The notes beneath the pieces are model-generated. The model did not search any database, was not told the origin of the DNA, and saw only the letters and a program-made list of their open reading frames with translations. Below are positions 17,467 to 25,384 of a stretch of DNA of 42,433 nucleotides, piece after piece. Origin of the DNA: Sphingomonas tagetis. GTDB lineage: Bacteria > Pseudomonadota > Alphaproteobacteria > Sphingomonadales > Sphingomonadaceae. The stretch is taken from contig NZ_JAMLDX010000027.1 of NCBI RefSeq assembly GCF_024211275.1, positions 1-42,433 on the forward strand, read 5' to 3'. Numbering within the stretch: position 1 is the first letter of the stretch; each line of letters opens with the position of its first letter. Both the position numbers and the translations under genes were made by a program.

Positions 17467-20400
17467 TCAATTCGGCCGCGACTTTGCGAACCATGGCTCA
17501 GGCAACGCCTTCTTGCGTGGCCATTCCTCGCCGAGCGTCGCCGCGTCATAGATGCGGCCGTTCTTCATCACCTTGTCGATCTGCGCCGCATTCTCGATCC
17601 TGTCGAGCGGGTTCGCGCTCAGGATCAGGATATCGGCATATTTGCCCGGCTCGATGCTGCCGATCTGGCCCTTGCGCCCGATCACCTCGGCGCTGTCGAG
17701 CGTCGCGGCGCGCAGCACGTCATGCGGCGTCGCCCCACCCTCGGCGTAAGCGCGCATCTCGTAATGATAACCGAGGCCCTGAATCACCGCATGACTGCCG
17801 ATCCCGACCAGCCCGCCGGCCTTGCGGATGCGCAGCGCATCGGCGGCGAATGACGCGACCGTGCGGTCCATCGGCGGCGTCCAAACGCGATTGCGCAGCT
17901 TGCCCTCGATGATCCCTTGCGGGATGAAGCGCGCGAGCTTGGCGTCCTGGTCGATCGCGCCCGCGATCACCTGATTGTCGTAAGGCGCGAACCCGCCATA
18001 GAGCACGCCGAAGGTCGGCGAATAGCTGATCCGCGAGCCGGCGTAGAGCTTCACCACATCCTCGCGCAGCGGCGTGATCGGCATGTTGTGCTCGTTGCCG
18101 GCCATGCCGTCGATCGCGTGAGTCAGGTTGAGGTTGAAGTCGCTCGCACCCTCGGTCGTCGCCATCATCCCCAGCTTGCCCGACGCCTCGACCACGAATT
18201 TGCGCTGCGTGCGGTTGCCGACGAGATACGCCTTGAGGTTGTTCGTGCGGTAATAGTCGCGGTACCGCGTCATCACTGCCTCGGCCTCGGCCGCCGAGTT
18301 GATCTCGCTGTTCACGAATATCCCCGGCCCGACGGAAAAGGCGCGCGGCCCGGTCATGATGCCGGCGTCGATCATGTCTTGATAGCCGAACACATCGACC
18401 GTGAAGGGCTGCACATCCAACCCGCTGGTCACACCATAAGCGAGGTTGGCGAGCAGGCTCCAATGGTTCGCTTCCAGCACCTGGCGCGGCAGCTCGAACC
18501 AGTGCGCATGCGTATCGACGAAGCCGGGGGTCAGATATTTGCCGGTCACATCGACCACGCTCGCCCCCGCCGGCACGGTCACCTCGCCGGTCCTGCCGAC
18601 CGCGACGATGCGGTTGTTGGTCACCACCACGTCCGCGCCCGTGATCGTCTCGTCACCGCGCATCGTGATCGCGGTACCCCCGCGTAGCACCACCGTCCCC
18701 TGCGGCACGTCGCGCGGCAACTGCACCACCGCTTCGACCTTCGTCGCCTGCTTCTCGGCAACGCCCTTGGCCAAGCCCGCCGCCTGCCCCGCGTCGATCG
18801 TCCGCACCGTTGCGCCGAGCGACCACATTACGGTCCGCCCGTCGCGCGACCAGTCGACATAGTCCGCGCCGATATCGGTCAGCCGCATTCCGAACACTGC
18901 CGGCTTGGCCAGATCCAGCGCCTGCGGATCGGCGGAGAAGGCCGGGGGCACATCGAGCAACCACGCCTGCGACGCCGCCTTGACCAGCATCCGCGTGCCG
19001 TCGGGGCTGAGGCGAATATCCTCGGGCGGCGTCTGGATGTTGTTGAAATAGCGGTTCGAGTTGGGCACGCGCAGGTCGAACACGCGCCGCGGCGCCCCCC
19101 CCTGCACCGCCACCGCTTCGACCGACGGCCCGCTCATGTAACGCAGCCATTCGCCCTTCGCGTCGAACGATAGCGCCTTGATCCCTGACTTGCTCGCGAC
19201 CACCCGTCCCTCGCCGCCCGAAAGCGGCAGCAGGACGATATCGGTCGGTCGGCTGGCTTGCAGATCGGAAGCCGACTGCAACCGCTCGATGCTGGTCCCG
19301 CGCAACACTGCAACCGAGCGCCCGTCTGGCGACACGGTCGGCTCGCTATAATAGGCCGAGGCCTGTGACAGCCGCCGCGGCTTGCCGCCCGCCGCCGGAA
19401 TCGCCCACAGCGCGCCGCCACCCTCGCCCTCACCGCTCCACGTCACATAGACGAGCGTCCGCCCATCCGCCGACCAGGCCGGCTGAAACGCCATGCCATC
19501 GACGCCCGCTACAGCACGGGGCGACCCGCCGGCACGATCCTGCACATACAGCTTGCCGAGCGCCGCAAAGGCGATCCGCGACCCGTCCGGCGACAGCCGC
19601 GGCGCCTGAATCACTCGCACGCGCACCGGTCCGGTCTCGTCCGGCACTTCCACGCGCGTATTCTTGCGCACCGCCAGATCGACCGGCGCGCTGAACGGCA
19701 CCGCCGTCCGCACGCCATCCGCGACGCGAATGCGCGTCAGCTTGCCGTCGATCGCGGTCAGCACTTCCTTGTCGCCCGGCAGGAACGCCACGCGCGGCAC
19801 CAGATCGTTGTAATAACCGCCCATCTGGCTGTCCGGATCGACCGGAAAGCTCAGCCAGCGATCCGCGCCAGTCTCCAGATCGCGCACCCGCAATCCCGTC
19901 TGCGCGCCCGACCGGCTGGCATAGACGATCCGCTTTCCGTCATGCGACAGCGCCGGCCGCATCGCTGCGCCGGGCGAGGTGATGATGCGATCCTCGACCC
20001 CGGTCGCCAGCGTGCGCCGCACGATCTCCCAGTGCGGCAGCACCTTGTCGGACCACAGCCCGCCGGTCTTGCGCGCGTAATAGAGATATTTGCCGTCGGG
20101 CGAGGCCGCGGCGCCCATCACGTTGATGCGGTCGGCATTGCCCTCGTTGCCGGTCGGTCGCGCCGCGCTGACCTTGATCCCCGACCCGCCGCGCGGATCA
20201 TAGGCGTAGAGTTCGAACGCCAGGATGTTGTGGATCGTGCGCGAGACGTACACGAAGCGCCCGTCCGGCGACCAGGCGGGCGACGTGTAGATCGCCGGTT
20301 CGGTGTCCCCCGACAGCTTGCGCGCATTGCTGCCATCGGCATTGGCGACCCACAGATTGGCCGCGCCCGACTTGTCGGAAATGAAGGCGATCTGCTTCCC

Positions 20401-20673
20401 GTCCGGCGAGAAGACAGGCTGGGTCTCGAACGCATCGCCTGTCAACACAGGCCGCGCCGTGCCGCCCGCACTATCCAGCGCATAGATGTCGCCAAGCAGA
20501 TCGAACAGGATCGTCCGCCCGTCCGGCGACACGTCCGGGGCCATCCATGTTCCCTCGCGCGCCTCGAAGGTCAGCCGCTCCACCGGCGGCGGTACCTGGG
20601 CCATGCCGGGAACGGCGGCGAACACCGCCGTTCCCAGGATGGCCGAACGAACCCGCGAACGGCGCCCCCGCAT
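17467..20673 (-). CDS. Exported beta-propeller (PD40/TolB-like) plus amidohydrolase fusion
   Basis: The 1068-residue protein has an N-terminal signal peptide ending near VPGMAQ. About residues 30-620 repeat the SPDGxxI/V-x-F/Y pattern (for example DVSPDGRTILF, VFSPDGKQIAFIS, AWSPDGRFVYVS), forming a TolB/PD40-type beta-propeller. From about residue 680 comes an amidohydrolase domain with TPGFVDTHAHW, whose His722 and His724 are metal ligands. Later it has NLTHAIDGMAGNEHN, GIGSHAVIQG and a C-terminal IGSIEPGKYADILIL. This fusion belongs to a known family of exported metal-dependent amidohydrolases, probably acting on peptides or cyclic amides. It lies 14 bp after the TonB receptor and 10 bp before the amidase, so these genes are co-transcribed. 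Confidence 0.9.
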   Translation of the reverse strand: MRGRRSRVRSAILGTAVFAAVPGMAQVPPPVERLTFEAREGTWMAPDVSPDGRTILFDLLGDIYALDSAGGTARPVLTGDAFETQPVFSPDGKQIAFISDKSGAANLWVANADGSNARKLSGDTEPAIYTSPAWSPDGRFVYVSRTIHNILAFELYAYDPRGGSGIKVSAARPTGNEGNADRINVMGAAASPDGKYLYYARKTGGLWSDKVLPHWEIVRRTLATGVEDRIITSPGAAMRPALSHDGKRIVYASRSGAQTGLRVRDLETGADRWLSFPVDPDSQMGGYYNDLVPRVAFLPGDKEVLTAIDGKLTRIRVADGVRTAVPFSAPVDLAVRKNTRVEVPDETGPVRVRVIQAPRLSPDGSRIAFAALGKLYVQDRAGGSPRAVAGVDGMAFQPAWSADGRTLVYVTWSGEGEGGGALWAIPAAGGKPRRLSQASAYYSEPTVSPDGRSVAVLRGTSIERLQSASDLQASRPTDIVLLPLSGGEGRVVASKSGIKALSFDAKGEWLRYMSGPSVEAVAVQGGAPRRVFDLRVPNSNRYFNNIQTPPEDIRLSPDGTRMLVKAASQAWLLDVPPAFSADPQALDLAKPAVFGMRLTDIGADYVDWSRDGRTVMWSLGATVRTIDAGQAAGLAKGVAEKQATKVEAVVQLPRDVPQGTVVLRGGTAITMRGDETITGADVVVTNNRIVAVGRTGEVTVPAGASVVDVTGKYLTPGFVDTHAHWFELPRQVLEANHWSLLANLAYGVTSGLDVQPFTVDVFGYQDMIDAGIMTGPRAFSVGPGIFVNSEINSAAEAEAVMTRYRDYYRTNNLKAYLVGNRTQRKFVVEASGKLGMMATTEGASDFNLNLTHAIDGMAGNEHNMPITPLREDVVKLYAGSRISYSPTFGVLYGGFAPYDNQVIAGAIDQDAKLARFIPQGIIEGKLRNRVWTPPMDRTVASFAADALRIRKAGGLVGIGSHAVIQGLGYHYEMRAYAEGGATPHDVLRAATLDSAEVIGRKGQIGSIEPGKYADILILSANPLDRIENAAQIDKVMKNGRIYDAATLGEEWPRKKALPEPWFAKSRPN

Positions 20674-20687
20674 GCCCGACTCCCCCT

Positions 20688-23666
20688 CTACAGCCGCACG
20701 CGCGCGCCGACCGTCACGAACCGCCCGACGGTATCGTAGAAGGGCGAGAAGAGCGAGGCGATCGGCGGATCCTTGTCGAACAGGTTCGACACATTCGCGT
20801 AGATGTCGAATTCACGCCCGCCCGCCGCGATCGTCTTGCTCAACTGCAAGTCGACATAGGTATAGGCCGGCACACGGTTGTTGGTGATGGCCTGGTTCCG
20901 GTTGTAATAGCCCGGCCCGATGTAGCGCGCTCGAACGACCGCGTTGAAGCCGTCGTCCGAATAGCCGACGCTGCCGTTGATCCGCCAGTCGGGCATGCCA
21001 GTGACGAAGGCATAGCTGGTGTTCTTCACATATTCGACGTTGGTGATGCCGTCGTTGATCGTCAGGCTGTTCACCCAGGTGCCGACCAGCCGGAAGTTGA
21101 GCTTCTTCGTCGGATCACCGCCCAGCGAGGTCGTGTAGGCGATCTCGCCATCGACGCCGTTGGTCTTGTACTGTTGAAGGTTGGCCGGAACCGCCCGCAC
21201 TTCGATCAGATTGCCGCCGGCGTCGCGGCTGATGCGGCCGCACAGATCCTGATTGCCGGCCCGGCAGCGGTTGATCACGTCCTGCGCGCCGACCGACGCG
21301 ATCACGCCGTTGATCGTGATGTCGAAATAGTCGAGCGACGCGGTCAGGCCGCGTAACGGCGAGGTGGTGATGCCCGCCGTCCAGGTATCCGCAGCCTCGG
21401 GCAGCAAGTTCGCATTGCCGCCGCCGATGATCAGCGCCGTCACGCTCTGGCTCACACCCGTCACGGGATTGACGTCGACCACGCCGACATAGCTCTGCGT
21501 TCGAGTGGTATAAAGATCGCTGAGGCTGGGTGCGCGGATATCGCGCGAGCGCGTCACGCGGCCGACCACGCCGGGCAGGAACTCGTTGGTCGCTCCGAGC
21601 TTCCACGACCAGATGCCGCCGCTGTTGCGATAATCCGAATAGCGCGCGGCGCCGTTGAGCTCGAGCTTGTTGAAGAACGGTACGTCCTTGAGAACCGGGA
21701 TCACGATCTCGCCAAAGGCTTCCTTGACCGAATCCTTGCCCGCCAGATCGCCGAACTGAAAGGTTGTGAACACCCGCGCGCGGTCGAGCGCACCGGCGAC
21801 CGAGTTGATCGATTCCCACCGGCCCTCGACGCCAACCGCGATCGAGACCGGCCCGGCCGGCAGCTCGAACGGCTCGCCACGCAGGTCGGCGCCGAAGGTG
21901 TGCAGCCGTGTGGTCGAGCGCAGGCTCGGCGTGCCCGTCACATAGGCGATGGCCGCCGCAGACGGCGCGCCATTGCCGAACAGGTTGAGTGGCACACAGT
22001 TGGTCGTCGGGTTGGTCAGCGCGATGCGGCACACCGGCGTGCCCGCCGGCCCGACCACCGCGTCGATCGCGTTGGCGAACTCGACCGTCTTGCGGAAGCC
22101 CGGCGTGTCGATGTTGTTCTGATACTGGCCATGGCTGAAATACACGCCATAGCGCCACCGCCCCTCGTCGAAGCTGCCATCGAGCGCCACCGTGGTCTGG
22201 AAGGCTTCGCGCTCCAGATCGATCGTCGTGTAGGACAGATCCGAGTTGAACCGGCCCATGGTGAAGCTGGTCTGGCCGGCGAGCAGCATCTGCTGGCGGA
22301 TTTCGGGGCGCAGGAAGGCGTTGTCGCGCTGGATCGTGATGCCACCGCGATTATGGTCGCCGAACCAGGTATAGTTGCCCCAGTAGCGCGAATAGCGGCC
22401 TTCGATCGTCAGCTTGGCGTCGTCGAACAGCTCGTAGGAGACGTTGACCAGCCCGGCGACGCGGGTCTGCGGCGTCGCGAGCGGGCTGTAATCGTCGTCG
22501 GAGGGTGCCTCCCCGCCGATCATGTTGGCGCCGACCACCGTGCCGCGCACCAGGTTGCGCAGCGTGCCGTCCGGGTTGAACCCCTTGTTCGCATTCACCC
22601 CGCTCAGGATGATGCCGCCGATGACGGCATTGGCGTAGCCGACATTGGGCGTGAGCGTCGAAACGCCGTTCTGCGTCAGCAGCACCCAGCGCCCGGTATT
22701 CGGCCGCGCGACCTTGGTCATCAGGCCGTCATTTTCGAGATATTCGCCGCCGATCATGAAATGGCCGCGACCGCCGTCGAAATCGGTGCCGAACGCCGCT
22801 TCCAGCCGCCGCTGCCCGGCGTCGCCATAGGTCGAGATGCCGGCTTCGGCGCCGAGGCGCAGCCCCTTGAGGTCATGATTGAGCAGGATGTTGACCACGC
22901 CCGCGACCGCGCCCGACCCCCACGCCGCCGATGCGCCACCGGTGACGATGTCGACATTCTTGACCAGGATCGACGGCACGGTGCTCAGGTCGTTGTCGCT
23001 AGTGAAGCGGCGCCCGTCGATCAGCACCAGCGTCCGCGCCGCACCCAGACCACGCAGATCGACCGGCATGCGCCCTGCCTGCGCATTGGTGCCCGAGGTC
23101 TGCGGCGACTGGCCAGCCTTGAACTGTGGCAGATCGGCCAGCGCGGCGCCGACATTGGCGCGGCTGCCAACGCCAAGCTCCTCCGCGCTCACGCGGGTAA
23201 GCGGGGTCGGCGATTCAAAGCCCGGCCGGTCGATGCGCGAGCCCGAAACGACGATCTCGGCATCGCCCGACTCCGCGCTCTCCTGAACGCCAGCGGCGTC
23301 GTCCTGCGCGCGGCTCACCGCGGGCTGAGTCGACACGGCGGACATCGCCGGCTCGTTCTTCTGGATCACCAGCACGCGGCCCGCGCGGCGGACGCTGAGG
23401 CCAGTACCCCGCAGCAGGATCGACAGCCCGCCATCGACGCTGTGCGCGCCCAGCAACGGCACGCTGCGCCTGCCCCGCACCGCGGCGCCGTTGAACGAGA
23501 CCTGCTGGCGCGACGTCTGCGCGAACTGGCGCAGCGCGGATGCGAGATCCTGCGCCGGGATGTTGAAGCTGTAAGTCTGCGCCTGCGCGATCGCCGCCAC
23601 CGGCACCGTCACCGCAATCGCCGCCACCGAACAAGCCACCGCCCTGATGTGTCGCGTCATGATCAT
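20688..23666 (-). CDS. TonB-dependent receptor with N-terminal STN signalling domain
   Basis: The 992-residue protein from ATG 23666 has a signal peptide (HIRAVACSVAAIAVTVPVAA). An STN (secretin/TonB short N-terminal) domain lies at about residues 30-100 (YSFNIPAQDLASALRQFAQ, then VLVIQKNEPAM). An Ala/Glu-rich linker is followed by the TonB box and plug (EIVVSGSRI, then GASAAWGSGAVAGVVNILL). A large barrel ends in VGARVRL. STN domains contact FecR in the periplasm and report substrate binding. The FecR and FecI genes are immediately upstream, so this receptor controls its own regulon. The 26-bp block at 23709-23734 is its likely promoter. The downstream amidohydrolase and amidase suggest the ligand contains amide or peptide bonds. 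The frame extends to 23759, but AGGGGG before 23666 marks the start. Confidence 0.93.
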   Translation of the reverse strand: MIMTRHIRAVACSVAAIAVTVPVAAIAQAQTYSFNIPAQDLASALRQFAQTSRQQVSFNGAAVRGRRSVPLLGAHSVDGGLSILLRGTGLSVRRAGRVLVIQKNEPAMSAVSTQPAVSRAQDDAAGVQESAESGDAEIVVSGSRIDRPGFESPTPLTRVSAEELGVGSRANVGAALADLPQFKAGQSPQTSGTNAQAGRMPVDLRGLGAARTLVLIDGRRFTSDNDLSTVPSILVKNVDIVTGGASAAWGSGAVAGVVNILLNHDLKGLRLGAEAGISTYGDAGQRRLEAAFGTDFDGGRGHFMIGGEYLENDGLMTKVARPNTGRWVLLTQNGVSTLTPNVGYANAVIGGIILSGVNANKGFNPDGTLRNLVRGTVVGANMIGGEAPSDDDYSPLATPQTRVAGLVNVSYELFDDAKLTIEGRYSRYWGNYTWFGDHNRGGITIQRDNAFLRPEIRQQMLLAGQTSFTMGRFNSDLSYTTIDLEREAFQTTVALDGSFDEGRWRYGVYFSHGQYQNNIDTPGFRKTVEFANAIDAVVGPAGTPVCRIALTNPTTNCVPLNLFGNGAPSAAAIAYVTGTPSLRSTTRLHTFGADLRGEPFELPAGPVSIAVGVEGRWESINSVAGALDRARVFTTFQFGDLAGKDSVKEAFGEIVIPVLKDVPFFNKLELNGAARYSDYRNSGGIWSWKLGATNEFLPGVVGRVTRSRDIRAPSLSDLYTTRTQSYVGVVDVNPVTGVSQSVTALIIGGGNANLLPEAADTWTAGITTSPLRGLTASLDYFDITINGVIASVGAQDVINRCRAGNQDLCGRISRDAGGNLIEVRAVPANLQQYKTNGVDGEIAYTTSLGGDPTKKLNFRLVGTWVNSLTINDGITNVEYVKNTSYAFVTGMPDWRINGSVGYSDDGFNAVVRARYIGPGYYNRNQAITNNRVPAYTYVDLQLSKTIAAGGREFDIYANVSNLFDKDPPIASLFSPFYDTVGRFVTVGARVRL

Positions 23667-23708
23667 CGTCACGTCCCCCTGAAGCCGGCGTTTTTCGCGC
23701 CTGGAGGA

Positions 23709-23734
23709 GTAAGACGCGCCACGGCAGAATTGCC
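23709..23734 (-). promoter_or_regulatory. FecI-type promoter of the STN receptor operon
   Basis: On the minus strand a GGCAATT element (23734-23728) is followed after 11 bases by CGTCTTAC (23716-23709), about 43 bp before the receptor ATG. CGT-type -10 boxes are usual for FecI-group sigma factors. The same 26-bp layout, with 19 of 26 identical bases, occurs upstream of the sigma factor gene at 25342-25367. Assignment to this sigma factor is inferred. Confidence 0.55.
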
Positions 23735-23781
23735 GCCCGGGCCAATCCGGAAAAAACAAACGGACCAGAAAAGGCGTAACT

Positions 23782-24807
23782 TCATTGCGGCGAGATGGTC
23801 ACCACATCGCGCTCGCGCGTCACGCGAACGGGCAGCGTTTCCTCGACACCGGTCGCGAACGCCTCGACATCGCCCGTGTTGAACACGCCGTTCACGCGCA
23901 TCCGTCCGGCGGCGCCCTTGAGCTCGACGCGCCGCGCGGAATAGCGGTTGATCCGGCCGACCGCGAGACCGAGCGGCTCGTCGTCGAACACCAGCTGGCC
24001 GCCTTCCCAAGACAGCGACCGCACGGGGTCGGCCCTGGACAGTTGCGCCGCCGCCCCGCCGGTCATGCCGACGACCAGTTCGCGGCCCGGCGTCAGCACC
24101 GCTTCCTCGCCGCCGCCCTTCAGCGCGGGCAGGACTTCCGCCGCAGACGCAGTGCCCTCGGGCCGGTCGAGCACCGCGACGCGGCCCTCGTACAGGATCA
24201 CGCGCAGCTTGCCGTTGATCATCTCGACACTGAACGACGTGCCGATCGCCACCACCAGCTTTTCACCGACGCGCACGCTGAACGGCTTCAACGGGTCCTT
24301 GGCGACGTCGAACTTGGCGCGGCCCGACACCAGATGCAGCTCGCGCCGGTCACCGCGCATCCGCACATCGACCTCGGTCGCGGCGTCGAGCGAAGCGCGC
24401 GAGCCGTCGTCGAGCATCACCACGCGCCGCTCGCCGACGCCGGTGCGGTAGATGTCCGGTGCGCTCTGCCACCACCACGCGCCGCCCGCCAGCGCGAGCA
24501 GCATCGCGGCGGCAGCCGCCACCGCATGTCCGCCAACCGCGCGCCGTGCCCAGCGCCACTGGTTGCGGCGGCGGAAGGTCGCCAGCGCGCGTTCGCGCAC
24601 ATCGACCAGCTCGGGCGAGGCCGCCGCCTCCCCCATTTGCCGCCACAGGCTGCTCGAACGCTCGAACGCGACGAGATGATCGGGATGCGCATCCAGCCAT
24701 GCGTCGAACGCGCGCTGCGTCTCGTCCGGCAACGGACCCTCGGCCAGTTGCAGGCACCATTCCGCCGCAGCTTGATACTGCTCGGGCGAGGGCGAACGCG
24801 GCTTCAA
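23782..24807 (-). CDS. FecR-family anti-sigma/transmembrane sensor
   Basis: The 341-residue protein starts at TTG 24807 with GGGAG upstream; the start codon overlaps the sigma gene stop (TTGA), so the two are translationally coupled. Residues 8-50 form the cytosolic DUF4880 segment (AAEWCLQLAEGPLP, then AFDAWLDAHPDHLVAFER). One membrane helix lies at about 88-112 (HAVAAAAAMLLALAGGAWWW). The periplasmic FecR domain follows (GERRVVMLDDGSRASLDAAT). A C-terminal STN-like domain at about 260-335 ends GVEETLPVRVTRERDVVTISPQ. It should hold the sigma factor at the membrane and release or activate it when the receptor at 20688-23666 is loaded. This fits surface signalling in the Fec system. Confidence 0.93.
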   Translation of the reverse strand: MKPRSPSPEQYQAAAEWCLQLAEGPLPDETQRAFDAWLDAHPDHLVAFERSSSLWRQMGEAAASPELVDVRERALATFRRRNQWRWARRAVGGHAVAAAAAMLLALAGGAWWWQSAPDIYRTGVGERRVVMLDDGSRASLDAATEVDVRMRGDRRELHLVSGRAKFDVAKDPLKPFSVRVGEKLVVAIGTSFSVEMINGKLRVILYEGRVAVLDRPEGTASAAEVLPALKGGGEEAVLTPGRELVVGMTGGAAAQLSRADPVRSLSWEGGQLVFDDEPLGLAVGRINRYSARRVELKGAAGRMRVNGVFNTGDVEAFATGVEETLPVRVTRERDVVTISPQ

Positions 24808-25313
24808 ATCGCATCTCCCAGCCGCGCCGTCAGCCGCGCCATCGCCCGCGTCAGATGCTTCTCGACCGTCCGCACCGTGATGCCAAACCCCTCCGCGATC
24901 ACATCCTTGCTCATATGTTCGAGGCGATACAGCACGAAGATCGCCGAGGTGGTGGGATCGAGTTCGTCGAGCGCCGCGCGCAATGCCGCCATCGAGCTGC
25001 GCGCCGCGGTCACGCGATAGGGATCGATCAGCTCGATCGCCTCGCCATCGATCTGTCCCAGCGTCTCGCGATAATTGCGGCGCACCTGCTGCCGCCGCGC
25101 ACGATCGCGCAACAGGTTCGCGGCGACCTGGAACAGATAGGCGCTGCCCGAACGCACCGGCATGTCGGGCTGCGCCGCGATGCGCGAGAACACTTCCTGT
25201 GTCAGATCCTCGGCTTCGGCATGGTCGTGCACGCGGCGCAAAAAGAACGCCATCAGCGCGGGACGAAATTCCCGGCTGAGTTCAACGACTTCTCTTCCCA
25301 AAGCAGCGTTCAC
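24804..25313 (-). CDS. FecI-type ECF sigma factor
   Basis: The 169-residue protein from GTG 25313 has sigma region 2 (FFLRRVHDHAEAEDLTQEVF, then YLFQVAANLLRDRARR) and region 4 (ALDELDPTTSAIFVLYRLEH, then IAEGFGITVRTVEKHLTRA). The order and length are those of FecI-group extracytoplasmic-function sigma factors, which direct RNA polymerase to TonB receptor operons. Upstream ATG and GTG codons are closed by stops, so GTG 25313 is the only reasonable start. A promoter-like block (25342-25367) matches the one before the receptor gene and suggests autoregulation. The stop overlaps the FecR start. Confidence 0.93.
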   Translation of the reverse strand: MNAALGREVVELSREFRPALMAFFLRRVHDHAEAEDLTQEVFSRIAAQPDMPVRSGSAYLFQVAANLLRDRARRQQVRRNYRETLGQIDGEAIELIDPYRVTAARSSMAALRAALDELDPTTSAIFVLYRLEHMSKDVIAEGFGITVRTVEKHLTRAMARLTARLGDAI

Positions 25314-25341
25314 GCGGCACTCACATCGCTGTCAGACGGCC

Positions 25342-25367
25342 ATAAGACGCGCGACGCGACAATCTCC
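25342..25367 (-). promoter_or_regulatory. FecI-type promoter of the sigma factor gene
   Basis: GGAGATT (25367-25361) and CGTCTTAT (25349-25342) on the minus strand are separated by 11 bases and end 28 bp before the GTG. The block aligns without gaps to the one before the TonB receptor (19 of 26 bases identical). A shared promoter class for sigma factor and receptor implies positive feedback. This is inferred from sequence only. Confidence 0.5.
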
Positions 25368-25384
25368 GCCCCTTTTTTTCGTCG

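Noticed and set aside
15981..17912. 643-codon plus-strand frame opposite the amidase
   Set aside because: The catalytic triad and Tat leader are on the minus strand, and the plus frame runs across two minus genes.
21900..23882. 660-codon plus-strand frame opposite the TonB receptor
   Set aside because: The receptor's STN, plug and barrel are coherent on the minus strand; the antisense frame is Arg/Ala/His-rich.
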